From Myxococcales bacterium (GTDB lineage: Bacteria; Myxococcota_A; Polyangia; Palsa-1104; JAEUJZ01): a stretch of 64,000 nt of DNA. The stretch's first letter is position 1, and every line of letters starts with the position of its first letter. The stretch lies in the NCBI GenBank assembly GCA_016794505.1, contig JAEUJZ010000160.1:62001-126000 (forward strand). The letters run 5' to 3'. A program made the translations under genes and the position numbers. Below the pieces are notes generated by a model. That model saw only the letters and a program-made list of their open reading frames with translations, was not told the origin of the DNA and ran no database searches. Below are positions 44,113 to 52,679 of this stretch, in pieces.

Positions 44113-44586
44113 ATGGGTGGTGCAGCACCTACGCCCAGTGGCAAAGGCGGAAAAAAACCGCTCGATGCCGCCATCAACCTGGTCCCGTTCATCGACCTGT
44201 TGTCGTGCTGTATCTCGTTCCTGCTCATCACGGCCGTGTGGACGCAGCTTGCCCGCATGGACGTGACACAAAAGAGCAAGGCTCCCTCGGGAGCCGTTGA
44301 CGAACCGCCGACTCCGTCGGTGAACTTGACCTTGTTCATCAACAAGGACGGGTACATCTTCTCGAAGTCTACGGGTGAGTCGACGCCGATCGAGATGCAG
44401 GGTGAAGAGTACAACTACACCAAGCTTGCGGAGATCATGACGCAGGCGAAGAAGGACCACGCGGACAAGAACGACATCACCATCAAGTCCGACGATGCGG
44501 TGATCTACAACAAGGTCATTCGTACGATGGACGTGGTGATCTCGGCGGGCTTCCCGACGGTCTCACTTTCGGACAAGGGTCAATAG
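44113..44586 (+). CDS. ExbD/TolR-family protein, first copy
   Basis: 157 residues. A single TM helix near the N-terminus carries the proton-conducting Asp (D28 in NLVPFIDLLSCCISFLLI), followed by a periplasmic domain. The hydrophilic tail ends FPTVSLSDKG as in ExbD proteins. AAGGAGA lies 9 nt before the ATG. Two Cys residues in the TM helix are unusual. It works with the ExbB-like protein and the second ExbD. Confidence 0.92.
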   Translation: MGGAAPTPSGKGGKKPLDAAINLVPFIDLLSCCISFLLITAVWTQLARMDVTQKSKAPSGAVDEPPTPSVNLTLFINKDGYIFSKSTGESTPIEMQGEEYNYTKLAEIMTQAKKDHADKNDITIKSDDAVIYNKVIRTMDVVISAGFPTVSLSDKGQ

Positions 44587-44598
44587 GAGGCTACTCAG

Positions 44599-45174
44599 AT
44601 GTCCACCAGTGCGCTCTCGCGACCTGGGCTGATCAAGCCCCCTGGTCCCCGCCTCCGAAAGCACATCCCGCTGAAGTTCATTTCGAAGCACGGCGCGGGT
44701 GGCAGGAAGTCGTCGTATGCCGAGCTGAACCTGACTTCGATGGTCGACATGCTCACCATCCTCGTCGTGTTCTTGCTTCAGACCTTCTCGGCATCCGGCG
44801 AGCTTCTGACCGTCTCGAAAAACATCACCCTGCCTGAAGCGATCAACTACAAGGACCTGGAGCAGGCACCAATCATCGCGGTCTCGCGTGATTCGGTGAC
44901 GCTGAACGGCGATCCCAAAGCCGACTCGCAAGAGCTTTCGCGCGAGAACACGGTCGACTGGAAGATCCCGCAGCTTCACGATGACCTCGTCGTGCTGAAG
45001 AACAACTTCAAGCTCCTCCATCCCAACCCGGAAGACTGGAAGGGCTTGGTGATTGTGCAGGCCGACAAGAACATCGACTTCAAGGTCATCAAGAAGGTGA
45101 TGTATACCTGCGCCGTTGCTGGCTACAACAACGTCAACTTCGCCGTGCAGAGCCGCGGCAAAGGTGGCGGCTAA
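44599..45174 (+). CDS. ExbD/TolR-family protein, second copy
   Basis: 191 residues. A basic cytoplasmic tail of about 40 residues, longer than in the first copy, precedes the TM helix with its Asp (D50 in LNLTSMVDMLTILVVFLLQ). The periplasmic domain contains an extended insert (about 75-140). AGGAGG overlaps the stop codon of the preceding gene, so translation is tightly linked. Two different ExbD-type proteins in one operon parallel AglQ and AglS. Confidence 0.92.
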   Translation: MSTSALSRPGLIKPPGPRLRKHIPLKFISKHGAGGRKSSYAELNLTSMVDMLTILVVFLLQTFSASGELLTVSKNITLPEAINYKDLEQAPIIAVSRDSVTLNGDPKADSQELSRENTVDWKIPQLHDDLVVLKNNFKLLHPNPEDWKGLVIVQADKNIDFKVIKKVMYTCAVAGYNNVNFAVQSRGKGGG

Positions 45175-45248
45175 GTTCCGCGAACCTCCCTTCTCCTCTT
45201 TCTTTCCCCTCTACAACTTCATAGAATCAAACAAATGGACGGTTTGCT

Positions 45249-45290
45249 CGACGGGAAGCGTCGATCAGCTCGACGGAAGCATGGGCTGAT
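45249..45290 (+). repeat. Two small inverted repeats in the leader of the HEAT gene
   Basis: CGACG/CGTCG (45249-45263, 5-nt loop) is followed at once by ATCAGC/GCTGAT (45264-45290, 15-nt loop). GCTCGACGG also occurs twice. They may shape expression between exbD and the HEAT lipoprotein gene; the stems are short. Confidence 0.3.
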
Positions 45291-45355
45291 TGGTGTTCTC
45301 GTCGTTCTGCCGTCGCCGACACCATGAGTGGGGCCGCGTGCCCCAGGAGTTAGCC

Positions 45356-47134
45356 ATGGCGAAACCGCAAGGCAGTCTGTGGGTACGTTCGATGTCGCTC
45401 GGTCGATCCTTGGGCCTGGCGCTGGCCGTTGGATCGCTGGTCTCTGTCGCGGGTTGCATGGACGATCCGCAGGATGTGAAGACCTGGGTCAAGAAGCTCG
45501 AAGATGTGCGCGAGCAGAAAGAGGCGCTGCGCAACATCGAGCGACTGGCGACGGCCAAAGAGCGTCCCGCAAACATCGACGATGCGGTGGGTCCGGTTTC
45601 GGCACTGTTCAAGAAGTCGAAAGATCCGCAGCACCTAAAGACCCTGACCAAGATTCGATCCGTGAAGGCCGTCGACCTGTTCATCGAACAGCTCGACTAC
45701 TCGGATGAGAGCTATGAGAACGCGTCAGTGGCAGCGACGGGCCTGCTAGAGCTGGCCATGCTGGACGACAAGGGGCGCGAAGCAGCGAAGAAGGCGGTTC
45801 CAGATCTCGTCAAGGCCCTGGACAAGAAGCTGCCGATCAAGACCCGCGCCAACGTCGTCAAGGTCGAGGCCATGAAGGCGCTGACGGCGATCAAGGATCC
45901 TGCCGCGGTCCCCGCGCTGATGAAAGTGGTCGAGGTCTCGGCGGACGAGCAAGACTTCTTCCTAAACCGCGAGGCAGCCAAGCACTTGGGTGAGTTCGCG
46001 GATGCACGCTCGGCGGGGACGCTGGTGCGTGGCCTGTTCATGACCGGTCGTGGCGGCGACATCTTTGTTCCCTGTCGCTATGCGCTGGCCCGCATTGGCG
46101 AGGGCGCCGTCGACAAAGTCGTCGAAGCCATGCAGCGCAAGAACGCGCAGGTCGAAGAGGACGCCAAGAAGTATGAGTTCCTTCCCGGCTTGGTCGTGCA
46201 GAAGATGGCGATTATCCTGGGCGACTTGCGCAGCAAGAAGGCGCTGCCTGCGCTGATCAAAGAGCTGGACAGAAAAGACGACGGCATGGCGCCTGATTGC
46301 GTGAACGGAAACAAGCAGTGCGTGTCCGGGCATCAGTCGGTGCTGCTGGCGATTGGTATGACCGACGTCGAAAAGACATCGGCCAAGACCTTGATCGGCA
46401 TCGTCAACGATGCCAAGCGCCATCCCAAGCTGCGTTCTGCGGCGGCAGAGGCTCTCAATTTGATGAACGCCACCGATGGCGCAGCAGCGATCTTGGCCGC
46501 AGCCAAGACGCAGTTCTTAAAGCCGCCAAAGGAAAAAGACGACCTGCCCGAGCTGGATCAAGAAAAGGCAGGTCTGGCGGCGGGCGCCATCACCCAGTTT
46601 GGTCGCTTGGTCGATAAGGACGAGACGGCGGCCGTCGATGGCGTACTCAAGGCACTCAACCTGCCGAAGGAGCTTTTGGAAGCGGACATCGGCATCGCAT
46701 TCCAAAACGCCATGGCGCGCGTCGAGCTGGCCCGCGACTGCAAGAAGGACGCGGCCTGCTACGGCAAGGCGCTCGACGAGATGGTCAAAGAGATGGATTC
46801 GCTCGAAGCATCGAAGAGCGGCAAAGATGACCGCGAAAAGATGCTGCTCGACATCCGCAAGGCGCGCTCAGCGGCCAAGGCCGAGAAGGCAGCCTTCATG
46901 CTCGGGCGCATGGGACGGGATGCGCTGCCCTTCCTCAGCAAGCACATCGCGTACAAGGACTCGGCCGCGCGCATCGGCATCATGCTGGCGCTGAGCCGCA
47001 TCGCGACGAAGAGCGATGCCGAGATCCTCAAAGCCATCCAGGCGCAGATCGACATCGACAAGACCAAGGACAAGGCCTCGCAGGGTCTGGCCGACGAGAT
47101 GCGCATCACCCACGCCATCATCGCCAACCGATAG
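45356..47134 (+). CDS. HEAT-repeat lipoprotein
   Basis: 592 residues. CAGGAG at 45344-45349 and a proper signal peptide with lipobox (LVSVAGC, Cys34) fix the start. The mature protein is a run of HEAT/Armadillo-like helical pairs (AAVPALMKVVEVSADEQDFF; KKALPALIKELDRK; KLRSAAAEALNLMNATDGAA), with a Cys pair insert near residue 310. Such solenoids act as periplasmic scaffolds. Its position directly after ExbB-ExbD-ExbD suggests it belongs to the same trans-envelope machine. Confidence 0.85.
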   Translation: MAKPQGSLWVRSMSLGRSLGLALAVGSLVSVAGCMDDPQDVKTWVKKLEDVREQKEALRNIERLATAKERPANIDDAVGPVSALFKKSKDPQHLKTLTKIRSVKAVDLFIEQLDYSDESYENASVAATGLLELAMLDDKGREAAKKAVPDLVKALDKKLPIKTRANVVKVEAMKALTAIKDPAAVPALMKVVEVSADEQDFFLNREAAKHLGEFADARSAGTLVRGLFMTGRGGDIFVPCRYALARIGEGAVDKVVEAMQRKNAQVEEDAKKYEFLPGLVVQKMAIILGDLRSKKALPALIKELDRKDDGMAPDCVNGNKQCVSGHQSVLLAIGMTDVEKTSAKTLIGIVNDAKRHPKLRSAAAEALNLMNATDGAAAILAAAKTQFLKPPKEKDDLPELDQEKAGLAAGAITQFGRLVDKDETAAVDGVLKALNLPKELLEADIGIAFQNAMARVELARDCKKDAACYGKALDEMVKEMDSLEASKSGKDDREKMLLDIRKARSAAKAEKAAFMLGRMGRDALPFLSKHIAYKDSAARIGIMLALSRIATKSDAEILKAIQAQIDIDKTKDKASQGLADEMRITHAIIANR

Positions 47135-47264
47135 CCAACGGCGAGCGCTTGGCTTCCTCGCTCGGCGCTTCGACTTCATCCGCTGAATCCTCCCGCCGCT
47201 TCGTTTCTTCGCGTCCTTCGTTCGTGTGCTTGTTCTCGTACGTCCTGCCTGTTATACGGGCGCG

Positions 47265-48260
47265 GTGAATCACGACTTTGTGGTCTCGAACGTTGAAGCG
47301 GGACAGACGCTGGCCGCCGTGCTGCGCACGCGCTTGGGTCTGTCCTGGAATGCCGCACGTGCGCTGTGTGAGCGGGGCAAGGTCTCGTTGGCAAACCGCT
47401 TGGCTCTGGATGGCGCTGTGCGTCTGCGTCCCGGTGCCGAGATCCATGTGCGACCGCAGGCGCCCCGCCCGCTGAGCGAGCGGGCAACGCAGGCGCTCGC
47501 CGCGATTGTCTACGAAGACTCGCAGGTGGTGGTGATCGACAAGCCGGCCGGGCTGCAGAGCGTGCCGTATGAGCGCGATGGCAACCCGACGGCCATGGAC
47601 CTGATTCGCGAGGCTTGGCGTAGCCGTCCACGGGCCGGTCGCTCAGCCACCGAGATTCCGCTGCACATCGTCCATCGCATCGACAAAGAGACCTCGGGGC
47701 TGCTCTTGTTCGCCAAGACCAAGCGGGCTTTGCGGGAGCTACAGCTGCGCTGGCGAGCGCACGATATTGAGCGCCGCTATCTCTGTGTGGTGCATGGACG
47801 CTTGCTCGATCGCACGATCGAGTCGTACCTGATCGATGACCGCGGCGATGGCCTGCGCGGCTCGCTGCGACCGCGACGACGTGATGATGGCACACCCTTG
47901 CCGCTGCCTCCGGGCGTGGGCAAGCGCGCGGTCACGCATGTGCAAGCGCTGGAGTTCATCGGTCGCGTGGCGACGTACTGCGCGATCACCATCGAGACCG
48001 GAAAGACGCACCAGATTCGCATTCACCTGTCTGAGTCAGGTCATCCGATCGTCGGCGAGCCCGTCTATATCCGCGACTATCTGCGAGCGGGGCTTGAGCC
48101 GCTGCCCGCCTCGCGGCTGCTGCTGCATGCCGAGCGTCTTGGCTTCGCGCATCCGACAACCGGCGAGATCATCCGCCTAGAGCGCCCGCCGCCGCCAGCC
48201 TTCGTCTCTGCCCTCGCTCACCTACGCTCTATACAAGGCTCCACATTCTCCATATCCTAG
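47265..48260 (+). CDS. RluA-family pseudouridine synthase
   Basis: 331 residues. An N-terminal S4-like domain (about 10-75; RLGLSWNAARALCERGKVSL) is followed by the catalytic domain with HRIDKETSGLLLFAKT (catalytic Asp in HRIDK), DKPAGLQSVP and TGKTHQIRIHLSESGHPIVG. It isomerises uridine to pseudouridine in rRNA or tRNA. The target (RluC/RluD/TruC class) is not clear. The GTG start has no Shine-Dalgarno; TATACG at 47253-47258 lies 6 nt upstream. The C-terminal SIQGSTFSIS is short and polar. Confidence 0.9.
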   Translation: MNHDFVVSNVEAGQTLAAVLRTRLGLSWNAARALCERGKVSLANRLALDGAVRLRPGAEIHVRPQAPRPLSERATQALAAIVYEDSQVVVIDKPAGLQSVPYERDGNPTAMDLIREAWRSRPRAGRSATEIPLHIVHRIDKETSGLLLFAKTKRALRELQLRWRAHDIERRYLCVVHGRLLDRTIESYLIDDRGDGLRGSLRPRRRDDGTPLPLPPGVGKRAVTHVQALEFIGRVATYCAITIETGKTHQIRIHLSESGHPIVGEPVYIRDYLRAGLEPLPASRLLLHAERLGFAHPTTGEIIRLERPPPPAFVSALAHLRSIQGSTFSIS

Positions 48261-48370
48261 ACAATGCACGCTGCATCATTACTCCGTTTGATCTAGGTCT
48301 CTGTCTGGCTTGTATGGCTCTTGGGGGGGCCTTCCTGGTGCAGGTTGTGCGCTCAGAAAGGAATGAGGCT

Positions 48371-48640
48371 ATGGGAAAGCGTCTTTATGTGGGCAATTTG
48401 CCGTATGGTGCCGGCGAGGGAGAGATTACTGAGTTTTTCCAGCAGGGCAGTACGCGCAGGGTACAGCAAGTCAAGATCATCACCGACCGCGACACCGGTC
48501 GACCACGCGGCTTCGCGTTCGTCGAGCTGGCGGATGAAGCTCAGGCCAAGTCCGCCATTGCTGAGCTGCACAACACCAAGTTTGGAGGCCGCACGATCGT
48601 CGTGAACGAAGCACACGATCGTCCGCGCAAGAGCGCGTAG
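48371..48640 (+). CDS. RRM RNA-binding protein
   Basis: 89 residues, a single RNA-recognition motif with RNP2 LYVGNL (5-10) and RNP1 RGFAFVEL (46-53). These small RRM proteins are common in cyanobacteria and myxobacteria, where several are cold-responsive; the RNA target is unknown. A stretch of 110 bp separates it from the RluA gene and includes a possible promoter (TTGATC then TGTATG, 17 bp apart, near 48288-48316), suggesting its own transcript. Confidence 0.93.
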   Translation: MGKRLYVGNLPYGAGEGEITEFFQQGSTRRVQQVKIITDRDTGRPRGFAFVELADEAQAKSAIAELHNTKFGGRTIVVNEAHDRPRKSA

Positions 48641-48776
48641 CGGATCCGCTGAGCCTGCCGACATCTCCTCGCTTCGTTCCGTTTCGTTCCCATTCCATCG
48701 CGCCCTGTGCTCTTCGGCGACTGTGCCTCGGGCGCAGGGAACAGCCCCTCTTCCCTCGCTTCATCGGGTGGCGGAG

Positions 48777-50252
48777 CTATTCCGGCTCTGCGGCTCGGGA
48801 CAGCTCGATCCAGTCGGCGTCCTGCGCCGAAAGGATGTACGTCTCGCAGTCGCTTGGCGTGACGATTTCTAGCCGCGATCCAGGCAGTAAGCGGATGGTT
48901 CGGGGGACGGCCACGGTGCTCTGGTCGGTGCGCACTGCGCCGCGCAGCAGAGCATCGCAGACGTACAGCATGACGTCGCGCGCCCGCGCCTCGGCTGCGT
49001 CATCGGCTGCAGGCTCCGCACCAGCGACGGTGGCAAGCGACACCGCTAGATCCGGCAGCGACACGATCTCAAGTCCGCTCGACACCAGAAACGGGCGGCC
49101 TGCACGTTCTCCGCGGTTCCAGTCCATCCAAAAGACAAAGGGCAGGTGCTCGTTGGGCTCGTCGCCGAGCTGACTTAGCGCGATGTCCCGTGGCTTGAAC
49201 GCTTTCCCTGCCCGGTTCAAAACGACACCCGGCGCATCCGGCTGAGCTAGCAAGAAGGCACGGGCCAGGTCCGCGAGGACTCGCGCCGCATCGTGTGTCA
49301 CGGCAACCGGCGCTTGATCGTTGCGCTGGCTGAGCTGAGCAGCGACGCGCGGACTGTGCGGCCCGCCAACAAACAGACCGACATGGGTGTGGCCGCCGTA
49401 GCCTTCGCCGCCGTACGGCTGCGGGCGATACAGCAGGAATGCGCGATGCGGACCGGACTGCAGCTCAGCCGAGAAGCCCGGCTCGTTCTGCTGGTTTCGT
49501 ATCAACGGAATGATGCGGACGCTGGGGCGCCGCCAGACACCGCCCCGACGTGCTGGCTCAGGATCAGCGGCTGCTTCTGCGGTCGTGTGTGCCTGCGGCG
49601 CGCTTGGCGGATCGATCAAGGCGGACAGCGCGGCCGCATCTTGAGCTAGCTTCTGTTCGAGCACCAAGGTCAGAACGAAGAACGCGTCCTTCGGTCGCCC
49701 CGGACCCGACGGCTTTCGACCGGGGCGGTTCTTGCCGCGTGCCCAGGGCGGCTCTCCGGGGGCGGACTCGCCGCGCTCTCCAGCCCCGCGCAGAGCGCGC
49801 TCGACTTGGTGGATACGCAAGCGCGCCGCGTATTCGGATTCGCTGCCGGGCCACACCGTCACGCGGCAGGCCCATAATCCCAGCCGATCCGCGGCATCGT
49901 GCAGCGCCGAATCAGGAGGCAGTCGCGTGCCATGCACGGCGACGCGCACACCGATAAGGGGCGTGAAGTCGTCGCAGTCTTCCTTGCCAAAGCCAAGCGT
50001 GGCTCCGTCGGCAAGCGTGACGAGACCCGTCTGCGAGAGCGCGTCGTAGTCCTCGATCGTCCCGTAGAGGATTCGCGCGGCGGCTGCAGCTGCGCGTGGT
50101 TCCTGCGTGCGATCTACGGGCGGCTTGTCTGCCGTCGATGCCTGGTCGGACTGCCCCGCGTCGCCATCGGCAGCGACCGGGACGTCATCTTGCGAGCCTG
50201 CGCCGTTTGTTTGGGATGGCCACAGCGAGCGCAGCCAAGACAAAAAGCCCAT
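48777..50252 (-). CDS. Protein of unknown function with a cold-shock-like N-terminal segment
   Basis: 491 residues; family not recognised. After an amphipathic start (MGFLSWLRSLWPSQ) and a disordered linker, residues 60-105 (YGTIEDYDALSQTGLVTLADGATLGF...GVRVAVHG) look like an OB-fold cold-shock-type domain without the usual aromatic RNP residues. A Gly/Lys/Pro-rich linker follows (about 165-185). Then comes a large alpha/beta region holding LLYRPQPYGGEGYGGHTHVGLFVGG and FVFWMDWNRGERAGRPFLV. No export signal. GATAAT at 50259-50264 sits 6 nt before the ATG at 50252. Confidence 0.65.
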   Translation of the reverse strand: MGFLSWLRSLWPSQTNGAGSQDDVPVAADGDAGQSDQASTADKPPVDRTQEPRAAAAAARILYGTIEDYDALSQTGLVTLADGATLGFGKEDCDDFTPLIGVRVAVHGTRLPPDSALHDAADRLGLWACRVTVWPGSESEYAARLRIHQVERALRGAGERGESAPGEPPWARGKNRPGRKPSGPGRPKDAFFVLTLVLEQKLAQDAAALSALIDPPSAPQAHTTAEAAADPEPARRGGVWRRPSVRIIPLIRNQQNEPGFSAELQSGPHRAFLLYRPQPYGGEGYGGHTHVGLFVGGPHSPRVAAQLSQRNDQAPVAVTHDAARVLADLARAFLLAQPDAPGVVLNRAGKAFKPRDIALSQLGDEPNEHLPFVFWMDWNRGERAGRPFLVSSGLEIVSLPDLAVSLATVAGAEPAADDAAEARARDVMLYVCDALLRGAVRTDQSTVAVPRTIRLLPGSRLEIVTPSDCETYILSAQDADWIELSRAAEPE

Positions 50253-50258
50253 GCGGCA

Positions 50259-50264
50259 ATTATC
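50259..50264 (-). promoter_or_regulatory. Candidate -10 element (GATAAT), leaderless
   Basis: Five of six bases match TATAAT on the minus strand, 6 nt before the ATG at 50252. It favours this ATG over the in-frame one further upstream. Confidence 0.45.
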
Positions 50265-50322
50265 GCGCAGCCAGTCGTGGCTGGGCAGACCTTGCACGTC
50301 GGCGAAAAAATAATTTCAGCGC

Positions 50323-50359
50323 GGTGACACCTTTCGACCCGCCCGGTGTTTCACCAGGC
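50323..50359. repeat. Paired inverted repeats GGTG-CACC
   Basis: GGTGACACC (50323-50331) and GGTGTTTCACC (50345-50355) begin 22 bp apart, about two helical turns. The second extends to GCC/GGC flanks (50341-50359). They lie in the divergent region between the unknown gene at 50252 and the Bor-like lipoprotein gene. Confidence 0.35.
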
Positions 50360-50502
50360 AGAACGACGGCGATGACGGCGCAGGCCCGCAAAGGTGGCGC
50401 AGATCCTCGTCGCGATCCGTGGCATCGAGCCGCAGGCTGCGCACCTCCACCTTGGGCGATGCAGCCTGCCCTCCAGCGCTTGCACCGTGAAAAGGAGATC
50501 CC

Positions 50503-50907
50503 ATGCCTAGACTTACTTCGACCTGGACTCGCCTGACCTTGACCTCGGCTCTGCTCGTCGGACTCTGCGGGCTATCGGGCTGCTTTAAGACCACCGCCAT
50601 CATCCCCAACCACGCGCCAGCCGAGACCCATTCTCGCTGGGCACACGGGTTCTTCTGGGGAGCCGTCGGTGGCTGGGTCGACGTCGCTCATATGTGCGGC
50701 GGGCGTCCTGTGGCACGCATCACAACCGATCGGTCCGCCGGCAATCTGGTGCTGCAGTGGATCACGCTGGGCATCTACACGCCGACGCGCGTCCGCGTGA
50801 CCTGTGCTCAGCCGGCTGGGATGGCCATGCCCTATGGCTATTGGTCGGGCGCACCTCCGGTCTATGGGGGGGGCGGGTATCCACCTGGGGCCTACGGCTA
50901 TCGCTAG
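50503..50907 (+). CDS. Bor-family lipoprotein
   Basis: 134 residues. AAAAGGAG precedes the ATG. The signal peptide ends in the lipobox CGLSGC (Cys27). The mature part matches the lambda Bor/Iss outer-membrane lipoprotein pattern: WAHGFFWGAVGGWVDVAHMCGG followed by VLQWITLGIYTPTRVRVTC, with both conserved cysteines. A Gly/Pro/Tyr tail (YGGGGYPPGAYGYR) is extra. Bor in E. coli is linked to serum resistance; the role in this free-living-type genome is unknown. The match is from memory of the family. Confidence 0.8.
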   Translation: MPRLTSTWTRLTLTSALLVGLCGLSGCFKTTAIIPNHAPAETHSRWAHGFFWGAVGGWVDVAHMCGGRPVARITTDRSAGNLVLQWITLGIYTPTRVRVTCAQPAGMAMPYGYWSGAPPVYGGGGYPPGAYGYR

Positions 50908-50987
50908 CCGACGCGGTGAAGGCCGCTTGTGTCGGCAGGAGGCGTGCATAGCTGACGTCAAGAGCAGCGCCGGGCACAATAGACCGC

Positions 50988-51824
50988 ATGGCGATTGAAC
51001 GCGGCCTCCGTTCGACCGATGGCACTGCGCAGCGGGCTGAGTGGCGACACCCACGCAAGCCTCTGCTTCGACACTACAGCGTGCCGGTGCGGGGCTTGGA
51101 TCCGGCGCACCATGGCCTGCGCATTGCGCACTTAAGTGATCTTCACGTCGGCATCCTGACCCCCCATGGCTTTATCCGCAACGCGGTCGAGATGATCCAG
51201 GCTGAGAAGCCGGATCTGGTGCTGATGACGGGCGACTTTGTCTGCTATAGCCAGCGCTTCGTGGGGCCATTCCGCGATCTCGTTTCGGGCTTTGCCGTAC
51301 CGACGGTGTGCGTGCTTGGTAACCACGACTACTGGACCGATGGGCATGGTGTGGTCGACGCGCTTTCGCATCACCACTATGACGTGCTGCGCAACCAGCA
51401 CACGCGCCTGTGGCTGCGTCATGCGCCGCTCACCATCGTCGGTATCGACGATGCGGCGACCGGACAGGCGGATGCAACGCGCGCCTTTCGCGGCGTCCAC
51501 GAAAAAGACAGCCGGCTGATTTTGTCTCACGTACCGTCGCAGGCGGATCGTGCAGCGACGTTTGGTCCGGGGCTCATCGTGTCTGGGCATACGCACGGCG
51601 GGCACATCGATATTCCCAAGGTCACGGCACATATCTTCCGTCGGCTCGGAGCCCACTACCTAAAGGGCTTCTATCAAGTTGACGACGCGACGCTGTACGT
51701 AAGCTGCGGTGTCGGATCTAGCTCGGTGCCGATTCGGGCGGGATCACCTGCCGAGGTGGCTGTGCTGACTCTGCAGGCCGCTGAGCGCATCGACGATGAC
51801 CGGCAGCCCCAAAAGATCGACTAG
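50988..51824 (+). CDS. Metallophosphoesterase (calcineurin-like)
   Basis: 278 residues. All family blocks are present: HLSDLHVG, LMTGDFV, LGNHDYW, LSHVPS and VSGHTHGGH, which bind two metal ions. The block order and length fit the YaeI/YkuE-type phosphodiesterases, though there is no TM at the N-terminus. CACAAT at 50975-50980 lies 7 nt before the ATG with no Shine-Dalgarno. The last 81 bp overlap the convergent gph gene. Confidence 0.88.
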   Translation: MAIERGLRSTDGTAQRAEWRHPRKPLLRHYSVPVRGLDPAHHGLRIAHLSDLHVGILTPHGFIRNAVEMIQAEKPDLVLMTGDFVCYSQRFVGPFRDLVSGFAVPTVCVLGNHDYWTDGHGVVDALSHHHYDVLRNQHTRLWLRHAPLTIVGIDDAATGQADATRAFRGVHEKDSRLILSHVPSQADRAATFGPGLIVSGHTHGGHIDIPKVTAHIFRRLGAHYLKGFYQVDDATLYVSCGVGSSSVPIRAGSPAEVAVLTLQAAERIDDDRQPQKID

Positions 51825-52520
51825 GCGATCGATGACATAGGGGCGCTGCGCCGACCCGAGCGCGCTTTCCGCGTGGCTGCTGCCGGCGCGAATCTGCGCC
51901 AAGGTCTCGGCGTCGCCGAAGCCAAACGCGCAGTATGCAAACTGGCAACCTGCGCGCTGTGCGGTCTGCCAGTCGATCGCGCTGTCGCCGACCAGAAGAG
52001 TCTGCTCTGGTGGAATTCCCAGGCGCTCGCAGTGCGTATGGAGCAAGCGTGGATCGGGCTTGCGGGCACCGACGTCGTCTTCGCCCAGCACGCGCTCGGC
52101 TGAGCCAAAGAAGGGCAGCAAGCCAAAGTGTTCGACGATTCGCCGCGCCCAGGAGCCCGGCTTGTTGGTCGCGAGCGAAAGCGGCAGCCGCGCCTCGTGC
52201 GCGAGGCTGCGCAGCAGGTCATGGGCGCCGGGGTACAGCGTCGTTTGCACCACCAAGTGTTCGCTGTAGTAGCGCCGAAAGCGACGCAGGACGTCGTCGA
52301 TATCGACCTGCCCAGATCCGCCCGCGCGCTGCACGGCGCGCTCGACCAGCACACGCTGACCTTCGCCGATCATGCGCCGGACGGCATCGACGCTGTGTGG
52401 CGGCAAGCCGACTTCAGTGAGCGCGGCAGCGACGGCTGCACACAGATCCGGGGCCGAGTCGATGAGCGTGCCATCGAGATCAAAGACAACCAAGGAAACA
52501 GGGGACCGATGCGCGTGCAT
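51744..52520 (-). CDS. gph: HAD-family phosphoglycolate phosphatase-like enzyme
   Basis: 258 residues. HAD motifs I (VVFDLDGTLIDS), II (LATNKPG), III (Lys in ARKPDP) and IV (LLVGDSAIDWQTAQRAG) and the cap domain match Gph, which removes phosphate from 2-phosphoglycolate; related HADs are possible. TATCGT at 52529-52534 lies 8 nt before the ATG at 52520. The 3' end overlaps the convergent metallophosphoesterase gene by 81 bp. A paired inverted repeat lies about 160 bp upstream. Confidence 0.85.
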   Translation of the reverse strand: MHAHRSPVSLVVFDLDGTLIDSAPDLCAAVAAALTEVGLPPHSVDAVRRMIGEGQRVLVERAVQRAGGSGQVDIDDVLRRFRRYYSEHLVVQTTLYPGAHDLLRSLAHEARLPLSLATNKPGSWARRIVEHFGLLPFFGSAERVLGEDDVGARKPDPRLLHTHCERLGIPPEQTLLVGDSAIDWQTAQRAGCQFAYCAFGFGDAETLAQIRAGSSHAESALGSAQRPYVIDRLVDLLGLPVIVDALSGLQSQHSHLGR

Positions 52521-52528
52521 ACTCGCCC

Positions 52529-52534
52529 ACGATA
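52529..52534 (-). promoter_or_regulatory. Candidate -10 element (TATCGT), leaderless
   Basis: On the minus strand TATCGT ends 8 nt before the gph ATG at 52520. Confidence 0.4.
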
Positions 52535-52679
52535 CGATCGACGGCGGGGATCGCGAAGCCCGATCGCGCGCTCTGGGTGTACGCATCCTTGGGGGCGAAC
52601 GGGTCGAGGTTCGGATTGTCTAGGCGGGTAGGTCACAACGCAGCGCGGCAGAGCCAAGGCACCCGTCGAAGAGCAGCCA

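Noticed and set aside
48639..48650. 12-bp palindrome AGCGGATCCGCT at the stop of the RRM gene
   Set aside because: No loop and no T-run; it includes a common hexamer palindrome and does not look like a terminator.
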